NCBI GenBank assembly: GCA_016187745.1
Contig: JACPJC010000006.1
Coordinates: 115,682-179,681 of the forward strand
Length of the DNA stretch: 64,000 nt
DNA from: Candidatus Iainarchaeum sp.
Lineage (GTDB): Archaea > Iainarchaeota > Iainarchaeia > Iainarchaeales > JAXPJC01
Reading direction: 5' to 3'
Made by a program: the position numbers and the translations under genes. Shown here piece after piece: positions 34,861 through 42,152 of this stretch. How positions within the stretch are numbered: the stretch's first letter is position 1; every line of letters starts with the position of its first letter. The notes below the pieces were generated by a model, which was not told the origin of the DNA, did not search any database, and worked only from the letters and a program-made list of their open reading frames with translations.

Positions 34861-35442
34861 CTATTCGCCTGATACGCATTTTCCTGAAACGCATTTGGGA
34901 TTTGGACCCGGGGCGCATAAATCTATTATTGTTGAGCACTGCCGGGTGTATGTGTCCATCTTATTATAGAACGGCTCTTTATCAATGGCTTTATTTATGA
35001 AATGGTAGCAGCCGAATTCAATGTAGCTGCCGCCCAGAATAAGGACATCGCAGTCAGCATCTTCAGAGCAATAGTTTGATTCATCAATATCATTCTCTAT
35101 CTCATCATGCATGCTCTGGCATGAGCTTTCAACATTCAAATCAATTCCTTCCCTGCAGGCATTCAAATCTATTAAGAGCTTGTCATTCTGCTCATTGAGG
35201 AGTTTTGTGAGTGTTTGAAGGGAATCGTTTTCCGCAATGAACTGCTTGTTGAGAAGCGGCTCAACATACTGGTGCTGGACGAAGCTGCCGATTACAATCC
35301 CGATAATGAGAAGGAACAGCATGAAGATTCTTGTTGCGCTGAAAAGTCCAGGGGAGGATTTGCGCCTGAACCTGCGCGCATCCCCTTCAGAATCGTCATC
35401 CTCATATTTGCTTGAAACATCGCGCAGGTCCATTTTGCTCAT
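34861..35442 (-). CDS. Single-pass membrane protein with Cys-rich ectodomain
   Basis: 193 residues. Acidic then basic N-terminus (DDDSEGDARRFRRK), one membrane helix at about 38-54 (IFMLFLLIIGIVIGSF), a helical stretch, and a C-terminal ectodomain with eight cysteines (CSEDADCDVLI, FGCYHFINKA, YTRQCSTIIDLCAPGPNPKC) probably in disulphides. The Cys pattern recurs in small archaeal surface proteins but I cannot name a family. Its ATG overlaps the upstream taw1 stop by four bases, so the two are coupled. Confidence 0.7.
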   Translation of the reverse strand: MSKMDLRDVSSKYEDDDSEGDARRFRRKSSPGLFSATRIFMLFLLIIGIVIGSFVQHQYVEPLLNKQFIAENDSLQTLTKLLNEQNDKLLIDLNACREGIDLNVESSCQSMHDEIENDIDESNYCSEDADCDVLILGGSYIEFGCYHFINKAIDKEPFYNKMDTYTRQCSTIIDLCAPGPNPKCVSGKCVSGE

Positions 35443-36449
35443 TCCTCAAATTTTATTTTCCTTTTGGTTTTGCCGTTCCAGAGCAGCGCTACCCTGCTCT
35501 TTTCATCGGCATCTGCAAATTTATAGCCAAGGTGCTTATTAAGTTTTTCTGAGAACTCCTTCACTTCGGCGAATGTTGGCATGTTCTCCCGCTGCAGGCG
35601 CAGCCTTGAGAAGCCCACATGCATATAGCTCTTCAGCTCAACAAAATCCGGATTCGCTTTTTCAATCAGCGCGGCGTATTCCTTTTCCGAATGCATGTTC
35701 ATCCCCTTAATGAGGGTTATGCGCACTGCCTTGCGGGTTTTCAGCTCCGGGAAAAGCTCAAGGGTCTCATTGAATCTTTTCCAGGAATCCCTTATTATGG
35801 GCTGGTTTATTTTTTTGTGCAGCGCCTCATCCGGGGCGGAAAGCGAAACATACAACTGAGTGGGCAGCTTCATTTTTTCAAGCACTTGCGGATTTGCGCC
35901 GTTTGTAACAAGGAATGTGGAAAGGCCTGATTTTTTGCATTCTGAAACCAGTTCCGAGATTTTTGGATAGGCTGTTGGCTCTCCTGCAAGGGAAATTGCA
36001 ACGTGCCTGGGGTTCTGCGCCTCCAATAATTTTTTCTTTCCAATGCTTTCAATCAGGCTGCCGAAGCCCGAGAGGAGAATGCGCTGCTGCTTTATGGTTT
36101 CCTGTACAATTTCCTTCGGGGAATCGAATCCATCCATTGCGCTCCCTGTTGTATTGAGCGGGCGCCAGCAGTAAAGGCATTTCTGCGTGCAGAAGGCGAC
36201 CGCAGGGCTGAACTGAATGCAGCGATGGCTTTCAATTCCGTAGAATTTGTTCTTGTAGCAGTACTGGTTTTTTGTCAGCGCTGCCTTAGTCCAGTGGCAG
36301 AGCTTCACAGCGGAGTGCCCGAAGAGCGCATAATGCTGCTTCCGCAGGGTTGAAATCAAATCATCCGGCATATAATGCGAAGGGGCTTTCATAATGAATT
36401 TGGGCAGGGAAACATTAAAACCCTTATGTATAATCGTGAATTTGCGCAT
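35439..36449 (-). CDS. taw1: Taw1, 4-demethylwyosine synthase (radical SAM)
   Basis: Converts m1G37 of tRNA-Phe and pyruvate into the tricyclic 4-demethylwyosine. The radical SAM motif CTQKCLYC (Cx3Cx2C) is present, and upstream are three cysteines spaced 13 and 13 residues (KLCHW, QYCYK, HRCIQ), the exact spacing of the second 4Fe-4S cluster in Taw1. LAGEPTAYPKISELV is the conserved SAM-side motif. The frame is open to a TTG at 36461; the ATG at 36449 is preferred from the TATA box at 36481-36490. 336 residues, normal. Confidence 0.93.
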   Translation of the reverse strand: MRKFTIIHKGFNVSLPKFIMKAPSHYMPDDLISTLRKQHYALFGHSAVKLCHWTKAALTKNQYCYKNKFYGIESHRCIQFSPAVAFCTQKCLYCWRPLNTTGSAMDGFDSPKEIVQETIKQQRILLSGFGSLIESIGKKKLLEAQNPRHVAISLAGEPTAYPKISELVSECKKSGLSTFLVTNGANPQVLEKMKLPTQLYVSLSAPDEALHKKINQPIIRDSWKRFNETLELFPELKTRKAVRITLIKGMNMHSEKEYAALIEKANPDFVELKSYMHVGFSRLRLQRENMPTFAEVKEFSEKLNKHLGYKFADADEKSRVALLWNGKTKRKIKFEE

Positions 36450-36480
36450 TTTTCGGAGCAATTTCCTGAAAAGAGAGAAA

Positions 36481-36490
36481 ACTTTATAAA
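36481..36490. promoter_or_regulatory. TATA-like box between taw1 and the PRC-barrel gene
   Basis: CTTTATAAAT reads as a TATA-like box on both strands. On the minus strand it is about 32-41 bases before the taw1 ATG. On the plus strand it is followed by a leader with GGGGTG (36526-36531) before the PRC-barrel ATG at 36539. Confidence 0.4.
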
Positions 36491-36538
36491 TATGTTATTA
36501 GATTATAGGTATGAATTATAAATTCGGGGTGAAATTCA

Positions 36539-36802
36539 ATGTACAAATACACAATTGCAAGGCAGCTTGCAACAAAGCGCGTCATTACCAACAGGGGAGA
36601 TGAGGTTGGAAAACTGGTGGATCTTCTCGTGAATGAGACAACAGGTGAAATTGAATACCTGCTTGTTGAGATAGACAGGGAGAGCAAGGTAATAAAGCGC
36701 ATAGGCGCGCACGAGAGGCAGCTGCAAATCCCATACTCTGCGGTAACAGCAGTAAGCGACGTTTTCATAGTGGATGAGCGCGAGCTTGCAAAAGCAGAAT
36801 GA
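36539..36802 (+). CDS. PRC-barrel domain protein
   Basis: 87 residues forming one PRC-barrel: ITNRGDEVGKLVDLLVNETT, EYLLVEIDRES, then IPYSAVTAVSDVFIVDE. Stand-alone PRC-barrels of this size are common in archaea (CdvA- and RimM-related fold) and mediate protein contacts in RNA processing or cell division; which applies here is not shown. A GGGGTG Shine-Dalgarno-like site lies eight bases before the ATG. Confidence 0.88.
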   Translation: MYKYTIARQLATKRVITNRGDEVGKLVDLLVNETTGEIEYLLVEIDRESKVIKRIGAHERQLQIPYSAVTAVSDVFIVDERELAKAE

Positions 36803-36889
36803 ACTGGAATGCAAAAAGCGTTATATTTATAAGTCCTACCCTTTATCTACTTACTAATTATTATTTTGCTTGCGTGCGGAGGAATATCC

Positions 36890-37186
36890 ATGGCGAAGAA
36901 AAAGAAGGCCAAACCTGCAAAGCCCAGGAAAACAAAGAAGAAGGGCAAGGTTGCAAGGAAAACCAGGAAAGCGGTTAAGAAGAGGGCTAAGCCCGGGAAG
37001 GCAAAAAATGCCTCTAAGAAGGCCGGGAAGAGGGCAAGGAAGATTGCTGTTGTTGAGGTGCCTGCCGAAGGAAAGGCCCAGGAAGAGGAGGATTATGCCG
37101 GAGCCCCCGAAGAGGAGCTTCCAGGGGGGGCAACAGGGGAAAGCTACGAGCAGCCGGATTATGAGGAATGGGAAGAAGAGGAATAG
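36890..37186 (+). CDS. Histone H1-like basic protein with acidic tail
   Basis: 98 residues. Residues 1-60 are Lys/Ala/Arg-rich in short repeated blocks (KKKKAKPAKPRKTKKKGK, KKRAKPGKAKNASKKAGKR), like the C-terminal tails of histone H1. The remainder is strongly acidic (YEEWEEEE at the end). A GGAGG 8-12 bases before the ATG at 36890 fixes the start; an overlapping +1 frame is also open because of the composition but lacks this site. Likely binds nucleic acid; a folded domain is not evident. TATA-like TTATATTTATAAG at 36820-36833. Confidence 0.7.
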   Translation: MAKKKKAKPAKPRKTKKKGKVARKTRKAVKKRAKPGKAKNASKKAGKRARKIAVVEVPAEGKAQEEEDYAGAPEEELPGGATGESYEQPDYEEWEEEE

Positions 37187-37234
37187 GCGCCTTCTGCCCT
37201 TTTTTGTTTTTCCTGTTTTATTTTTTTAATATTA

Positions 37235-38380
37235 TTATTCCAGTTCCACAACAAGCCTTTTGTCCTTGAGATTCAGCTTTGGGGAGAGTTTTGCTATCTT
37301 AGGATTGGATTTTGCCAGATTATACATAACATCTTCCGGATTCCTTTTTTCAGAAATCGCGCGCTTAATTTCCTCAGCAATGCTGTTAAGGAGCGCATAA
37401 TTCCTGTAAATCAGCTCTGCCGCCATCCTGCTGGATTCAATCTCAGCCTCATAAGACTTTTGCGCAGCCCCCTGCCGCCCTATGCTGAATTCAATCTGGG
37501 CAAGCGCCTTTCCTGTTCTCTCATTCTGCTGCCTTTCCGCAGCAGCAACAGGGATTTTGTTGAAGCGCTCGTCAAAGAACTTATTAAGCGAGGGAACTCC
37601 TGCGGAATTGGAAGGGGGAACTGATTTTAGGGGAAAGGGAACTATTAGGGAATGCTCTGCGGTTTTTATTGCAGCCGGGGCAAGTTTTTTTGCATCTATT
37701 GCGTGGAGGGAACGAATCTCCGCATACAGCGCGGTTATTTCTTTAGCGCTTAGCGAGCCTCCCGTTCTGTCCACTGAAAGCCCCGCCCTGAAGCAGGCTT
37801 CTCCGGCGATGATTGGGGAAATGTTCATTTTCGGAACAAGGGTTTTTATAATCCCTGAAGCGCTTCCCTTAAGCAGCGCGGCAAGCCCGGATTCTGAAAT
37901 TGCCTCGGCCCCCAACCCCTTTGCCTTGGGAAATTCATAGGGGGCATTCCTTTCAGTTCTCCTGTCCTTCAGCAATTCCCTCCTGTAGGGCAGGAGGATT
38001 TTGTTGCTTTTGTCTGTAAGGATCATATTTCCCTTTGCAAAAAGCTCAAGTATCAGATTGCAGCCCGCGAATTCCATTATGCATAGCCTGTCCAGATTGT
38101 GCTGCCTGAAGGAAATGATGCGCCTGTTCAGCAGATGCTTCTTCAGGAACTGCGCATAGGGGCTTTCCTTCTGGGGGGCATTGAACTTATAGGAGGTAAG
38201 GTAGAAAATTTCCGGCCTTATTATGAGATCGGCGCTGCCCTTTTCCTTAATGTGCAGGCGGAAGCGGAACACTCCCCTGTCAATCTCCTGGATTTTATTT
38301 ATGAAGGCGCCGCTTATTGAGGCGCCTATCTCAAGGAGCAAGTATGCGATTGTCAAGTTTGGAATCTGGATTTCCGGCAT
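37235..38380 (-). CDS. NFACT-family protein lacking the C-terminal NFACT-R domain
   Basis: Archaeal homologue of RqcH/NEMF/FbpA, which binds the 60S/50S subunit with peptidyl-tRNA and adds tails to stalled chains. Seen: NFACT-N (start MPEIQIPNLTIAYLLLEI, with RIISFRQHNLDRLCIMEF carrying the Asp-Arg pair needed for tailing), a helix-hairpin-helix-like middle and the coiled-coil region (GAAQKSYEAEIESSRMAAEL). It stops at 381 residues, just where NFACT-R would begin; usual archaeal members exceed 600. No frame after the stop restores it. Start at 38380 is favoured by a TATA-like AATATATTAA about 25-33 bases upstream; a GTG at 38395 is possible. Confidence 0.85.
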   Translation of the reverse strand: MPEIQIPNLTIAYLLLEIGASISGAFINKIQEIDRGVFRFRLHIKEKGSADLIIRPEIFYLTSYKFNAPQKESPYAQFLKKHLLNRRIISFRQHNLDRLCIMEFAGCNLILELFAKGNMILTDKSNKILLPYRRELLKDRRTERNAPYEFPKAKGLGAEAISESGLAALLKGSASGIIKTLVPKMNISPIIAGEACFRAGLSVDRTGGSLSAKEITALYAEIRSLHAIDAKKLAPAAIKTAEHSLIVPFPLKSVPPSNSAGVPSLNKFFDERFNKIPVAAAERQQNERTGKALAQIEFSIGRQGAAQKSYEAEIESSRMAAELIYRNYALLNSIAEEIKRAISEKRNPEDVMYNLAKSNPKIAKLSPKLNLKDKRLVVELE

Positions 38381-38402
38381 AGAATAAGTATGCACAACGC
38401 AG

Positions 38403-39257
38403 TTAATATATTTTGTTTATTTGGTGCAGTACCGCGACTTTAATCAGTTTTGCAAGGGTTTTGTTTAGTGTTTTAAAATTGGCATTTGTGTTTTTGTTTA
38501 ATGTGGATAGCGCATTTGATGTTTTTGCCTGCGAGGACTTTGAATTTGTGGTTATGCTTCTGCCTATTTGTTTCATTTCTGCAGAGATTTTCCCATAAGT
38601 CCTATCCAATCTGTTGAAATTGGTTTTTGTGTCATCTTTGAGCTCTTCAATATTGCGGTCAATCCGGTCAAGCTTGTCAAGCTTGCTGTTTGTTGAATCT
38701 GCCTTGCAAATCAGGCCGTCCAGTTTTGAGTTTGTCATATCTGCTTTTGAAATCAGTCCGCCTAACTTGTCCAGTTTTGAGTTTGTTGCATCTGCTTTTG
38801 CAGCCAATTCATCAAGCATATTCAGCTTTTCAAGCTTTTGGTTTGTCAGCTCAGTTTTTGCATCAACCCCCTTCAGGGTTTTATTCATGCTGTTCAGGAT
38901 GCGTGATGCAATTTCAGTCCTTTCCAGCATTTCCCCGGAAAAGTTTTTTTCTGCCCCATAATCCACTTCAAAAAAATCAGGCCAGAATTCCGGCTCTGAA
39001 TAGCCTTTCTGGTTTTCAAAAAATACAGCGGTCTTTTCAACATGCAGGCTCAGCGGGTCTTCCCTGCCTTCCTTTACATCAATCTTTTCCGCAAATTTTT
39101 CTATTGCTGGTTTGCGCGCTTTGCAGTATATTTCAACATTCCCGCCAGGCAGATTCCTTACAAGCCCGGAAATTTGCATGTTCCTTGCTGTCTGCCTTGC
39201 ATAGGCGCGGAACCCAACTCCCTGCACATTCCCATAAACAAGGATTCTTGCTTTCAT
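38403..39257 (-). CDS. Second acylphosphatase/coiled-coil fusion
   Basis: 284 residues. Residues 1-90 are acylphosphatase: YGNVQGVGFRAYARQTA holds catalytic Arg17 and SGLVRNLPGGNVEIYC catalytic Asn35, closer to the family consensus than the paralogue at 14044. The rest is a degenerate coiled coil with units such as KADATNSKLDKLGGLIS and KADMTNSKLDGLIC, of the same Asn-Ser-Lys-Leu-Asp style as the first fusion. It ends 22 bases upstream of the NFACT ATG and may be co-transcribed with that gene. ATG at 39257. Confidence 0.85.
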   Translation of the reverse strand: MKARILVYGNVQGVGFRAYARQTARNMQISGLVRNLPGGNVEIYCKARKPAIEKFAEKIDVKEGREDPLSLHVEKTAVFFENQKGYSEPEFWPDFFEVDYGAEKNFSGEMLERTEIASRILNSMNKTLKGVDAKTELTNQKLEKLNMLDELAAKADATNSKLDKLGGLISKADMTNSKLDGLICKADSTNSKLDKLDRIDRNIEELKDDTKTNFNRLDRTYGKISAEMKQIGRSITTNSKSSQAKTSNALSTLNKNTNANFKTLNKTLAKLIKVAVLHQINKIY

Positions 39258-39326
39258 TGCAAATAATAAGAAGTGAAGCTTATTTAAATACTTGCTTATT
39301 TTACGATTATTGACGATTTATATAAA

Positions 39327-40520
39327 TCAGAGGTATTTCATCATTATCTTAACAAGGCCCGGCCTTTTCACAAGCTTCTTTGCGAACAATATGAATTTTG
39401 CCTTCTTGTCCAAATCCCCCGAGGCAATTTTCAAAACATCGTCTGCAGTAATGGAATCTGCAAGATATTCAAAATCCGCATCAGAAAGCTTCTCAAGGAG
39501 ATGCCTGCCCTTAAGGCGCTTTTTCAATTGATTTCCGCGCAATGCATACCATTTTTGGGTGTATTTCCCGAGGAATTTTTCTGAAAAATCGTTTTTTGCA
39601 ACTGCTTCCGAGGCGACTTCCGCTGCAAGCGCGCCTGCCTCCATTGAAATCCCTATTCCTCCCCCGTGGATCGGGTCAACCTGGTGCGCGGCATCCCCTG
39701 CGATTAGCAAATTATCAGAATGCATTTTTTCAAGGAATCCCCCTACTGGAATCCCGCCTGAATTGACTTCAATAATGCTGCCCTTCGAAAGATTGGGATG
39801 GGAGGCAATGAATTTATCCAAATAGTATTTTGCTGTTTTTTCAGCATAGCCGGCAATCCCTATTCCGACGTTTGCTGTGCCCCTGCGCTTCGGGAAGATC
39901 CAGCAGTATCCCCTGGGTGAGATTTCATTCCCGAAATAAAGGTGCAGCAATTTCTCATCATAGCCGTCAATTCCTGTAAGCTCATACTGGAAGCCCGAAT
40001 CAACATCCGGCAATTTGTTTGTAGTATCAAGGCCCAGCATGCGCGCAATGCGCGAATCAATCCCGTCGCATGCAATTATGAGCGGAGCGGAATACTGCTT
40101 AATTTCGCCCAATTCATTCACATCAATGACAACATTCCCGTTTTCCCTGCGCGCGCTTTTCACATTGCTCTTCAGCCTTATTTTTGCGCCCTTTTTTACA
40201 GCATCAATTGCGAGCGCCTTCTCAAACATCTTTCTTTCAAGCACATAGCCCGCTACTTTCTTTGCCTTCAGCACAACACTCTTTCCCAAAGGGGAATAAA
40301 GCGCGGCGCCGTAAATCGGCATAACTGCCCATTCCTTGCTTGGCTTCAAACCAAGGCGCCTGAACCATCCTAGCCCAAGGCCTTCGGCGCAGCGCTTCGG
40401 GCAGCCAATCTCCTGCTTCCTGTCAAGGACAAGGGCATTGATTTTCCGCTCGGCAAGCTTTGCTGCTGCGCTCAGCCCCGCGGGACCCGCGCCAATAATT
40501 ATCACACCGTATTCTTCCAT
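39327..40520 (-). CDS. Geranylgeranyl reductase family FAD protein
   Basis: Saturates isoprenoid chains of archaeal lipids. FAD-binding GAGPAGLSAAAKLA near residue 9, the family CPKRCAEGLGLG cysteine pair, the motif CDGIDSRIARMLGLD, YCWIFPKRRGTANVGIGI and NLLIAGDAAHQVDPIHGGGI. 397 residues from the ATG at 40520; the longer frame to 40613 would overlap the ferredoxin gene. It starts four bases after the ferredoxin stop. Ferredoxins donate electrons to some archaeal members, so the pairing is functionally sensible. Confidence 0.92.
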   Translation of the reverse strand: MEEYGVIIIGAGPAGLSAAAKLAERKINALVLDRKQEIGCPKRCAEGLGLGWFRRLGLKPSKEWAVMPIYGAALYSPLGKSVVLKAKKVAGYVLERKMFEKALAIDAVKKGAKIRLKSNVKSARRENGNVVIDVNELGEIKQYSAPLIIACDGIDSRIARMLGLDTTNKLPDVDSGFQYELTGIDGYDEKLLHLYFGNEISPRGYCWIFPKRRGTANVGIGIAGYAEKTAKYYLDKFIASHPNLSKGSIIEVNSGGIPVGGFLEKMHSDNLLIAGDAAHQVDPIHGGGIGISMEAGALAAEVASEAVAKNDFSEKFLGKYTQKWYALRGNQLKKRLKGRHLLEKLSDADFEYLADSITADDVLKIASGDLDKKAKFILFAKKLVKRPGLVKIMMKYL

Positions 40521-40524
40521 TCTC

Positions 40525-40707
40525 TCACTTCTTCTCAATTTTGCCCAACGCGCCCACAGGGCACATGCGGATGCACGCAAGGCAGTCAATGCACTTGCTG
40601 TTGTCAATCTCAATGCGCACTTCGTCCAGCCCTATGCAGTTTTTCGGGCAGACCGCTACGCATGCGCCGCAGTAGCAGCATTTCTCCCTGTTCACTTTAA
40701 CCCCCAT
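40525..40707 (-). CDS. Ferredoxin with two 4Fe-4S motifs
   Basis: 60 residues. Two complete CxxCxxCxxxCP motifs, at Cys10-Cys20 (CYCGACVAVCP) and Cys39-Cys49 (CIDCLACIRMCP), predict two 4Fe-4S clusters. It lies four bases upstream of the geranylgeranyl reductase and is almost certainly in the same transcript, which suggests that it feeds electrons to that enzyme. Bacterial-type 2[4Fe-4S] size is normal. Confidence 0.93.
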   Translation of the reverse strand: MGVKVNREKCCYCGACVAVCPKNCIGLDEVRIEIDNSKCIDCLACIRMCPVGALGKIEKK

Positions 40708-40759
40708 ATCACATCACAAAAGCATAAAAATAGGGGAAACAAAGCAATAAAAACATAAT

Positions 40760-41167
40760 TCAATGCTGTCTGCCTGAAATTAATTCCTCAGGAGTTTTTG
40801 TTTCAACATATTTGGCTGCTTCTTTGCGCAATCTTCTGTCCTCAGTTATAAGAATGCAATTAAGCTTCATTGCGGAGCATACAATCGGCTTGTCTGCCTT
40901 GTCGGTAAGTTCTACTCTGGAAGTTTCTTCTCTTGATGGGTCTGCGACAATTAGGCACGCTTCTTTGATTATATCAACAGAATAATTGATTGCTGTTTCA
41001 TCTGCATGAGATTTTTCTTTCAATATTTTTCTAAGCTCTTTGATTGCAAATTCATTTGTATATTTTTGTGTGCGATGCTCAAGGAGAATTTTATGGCTTA
41101 TGCCATACTGAAATGAAAGCCCTGAGAATAAAACAGTGGTGTCTAGGAACAGCGGCTTATTCGCCAT
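40760..41167 (-). CDS. vapC: VapC-type PIN-domain toxin
   Basis: 135 residues from the ATG at 41167. PIN acid residues: Asp in PLFLDTTVLF (start), a Glu in NEFAIKELRK, Asp in TDKADKPIV and Asp in ITEDRRLRKEA; the usual quartet for a Mg-dependent RNase. The gene overlaps the 3' end of the AbrB-type antitoxin by 11 bases. Likely cuts tRNA or rRNA in the free state; the target is not predictable. Confidence 0.85.
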   Translation of the reverse strand: MANKPLFLDTTVLFSGLSFQYGISHKILLEHRTQKYTNEFAIKELRKILKEKSHADETAINYSVDIIKEACLIVADPSREETSRVELTDKADKPIVCSAMKLNCILITEDRRLRKEAAKYVETKTPEELISGRQH

Positions 41168-41420
41168 ATTGCTCAGCATAAACCTTTCTTCCAATCTCTC
41201 TGCATATCTTCACAACATCTTTTTGCGTTATGTGCCTTTGCTTTGCAAGCGCCTCTAGTTCTTTCAGAACATCTTCTTTGACGAATGCTGCCTTTCTTAG
41301 AATTATCTCGCTATCCCTCTCGGCGACCTCCAAAACCGTGCTTGTGCCTATTCTGTGCTTCTTTCTTATGAAAGCAGGCAGTGTTATTTGCCCATGGATA
41401 TTCACATTTACGTGGGTCAT
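41157..41420 (-). CDS. vapB: VapB-type AbrB/SpoVT antitoxin
   Basis: 87 residues. Starts MTHVNVNIHGQITLPAFIRK, the swapped-hairpin AbrB fold (HGQITLP), followed by a helical C-terminus that would bind the PIN toxin. AGGAGG lies seven bases before the ATG (plus strand 41428-41433). Two tandem 16-bp operator-like repeats lie immediately upstream, consistent with autoregulation by the VapBC complex. Confidence 0.88.
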   Translation of the reverse strand: MTHVNVNIHGQITLPAFIRKKHRIGTSTVLEVAERDSEIILRKAAFVKEDVLKELEALAKQRHITQKDVVKICREIGRKVYAEQYGE

Positions 41421-41433
41421 ATTCTTGCCTCCT

Positions 41434-41465
41434 GTATTAATTTATTAAAGTATTAATTTATTAAA
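41434..41465 (-). promoter_or_regulatory. Two perfect tandem 16-bp repeats upstream of vapBC
   Basis: GTATTAATTTATTAAA occurs twice with no spacer at 41434-41449 and 41450-41465. They abut the Shine-Dalgarno site, so they cover the promoter region. AbrB-type antitoxins commonly bind AT-rich repeats of this kind. Confidence 0.6.
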
Positions 41466-41481
41466 TCTATTGATTGCAGCG

Positions 41482-42072
41482 CTATACGAACTGCTCATAA
41501 TTCTGCGCGTTGAACTTGTAGAGGAAGCGCCTGATTTTCGCGCCATTGAATGAATAATTTGCAAGAACTTTCTCCCTTTCCCCCGAGAATTCCATAAATG
41601 GCTTTTTCTGCGCAGCATCCAGCAGAATGAACTTTCCCCCGAACTCCGTAATTGCAAATGCATGCGTATCTGCATTCTCAAGCTCCGCCACAACGACTTC
41701 CGCCTTCTCATCCCCGAGCGCATAAAGCACGCTGCACATAAGGACTGCAAGGTCAGAATCGTCCGCAACTTTTGCTGAAAGTATTTCCTTCGGGGCAAGC
41801 CAGATGTCAAGGCCCAATTCGCTCGGGATATAGGAGATTTCGGCGCAAATGAAATTGTATGCGCCTTCCGCTGCCTGCAGGTAATGCGCGCCGAATTCAT
41901 AATTTTCAGGCATTTGCGCGGAAGCAATCCCCTGGATTGTAAGGTCCTCGGAATTGACAAGCGCCTTTATTTCCCCCACTGTCTTTGTTTCCTTCTCGTT
42001 TATCAAAGAGGAATATTTATCCAGAAGCAGGCGGTAAAGCCTAAGGCGCAGCCCGGTTTCAGTTTCAGCCAT
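41482..42072 (-). CDS. Transglutaminase-like protein without the catalytic Cys
   Basis: 196 residues. The C-terminal half follows the transglutaminase core: ADDSDLAVLMCSVLYALG aligns with GGCGDAAVIFAQLARAKG of the gene at 3-398, but Asp stands in for Cys; the His (NADTHAFAI) and Asp (KFILLDAAQ) positions are kept. A helical N-terminal half precedes it. Loss of the nucleophile suggests binding rather than catalysis. It is divergent from the pilus operon, whose promoter region it shares, which hints at a link. A different overlapping frame is open but lacks such structure. Confidence 0.65.
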   Translation of the reverse strand: MAETETGLRLRLYRLLLDKYSSLINEKETKTVGEIKALVNSEDLTIQGIASAQMPENYEFGAHYLQAAEGAYNFICAEISYIPSELGLDIWLAPKEILSAKVADDSDLAVLMCSVLYALGDEKAEVVVAELENADTHAFAITEFGGKFILLDAAQKKPFMEFSGEREKVLANYSFNGAKIRRFLYKFNAQNYEQFV

Positions 42073-42152
42073 CAGATGAAATATATGGGAAAGAAAGGGG
42101 TATAAATGATATAGTATTTATAATAGAAGCGCATTCTTATATTGGAAATAAC

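Noticed and set aside
36870..37229. Overlapping 119-codon ORF in the H1-like gene
   Set aside because: A +1 frame kept open by Lys/Arg-rich codons; GGAGG and the ATG at 36890 support the other frame.
41445..41960. 171-codon ORF overlapping the transglutaminase-like gene
   Set aside because: Low-complexity Arg/Ser-rich shadow frame; the 196-residue frame has fold-like sequence and a proper start.
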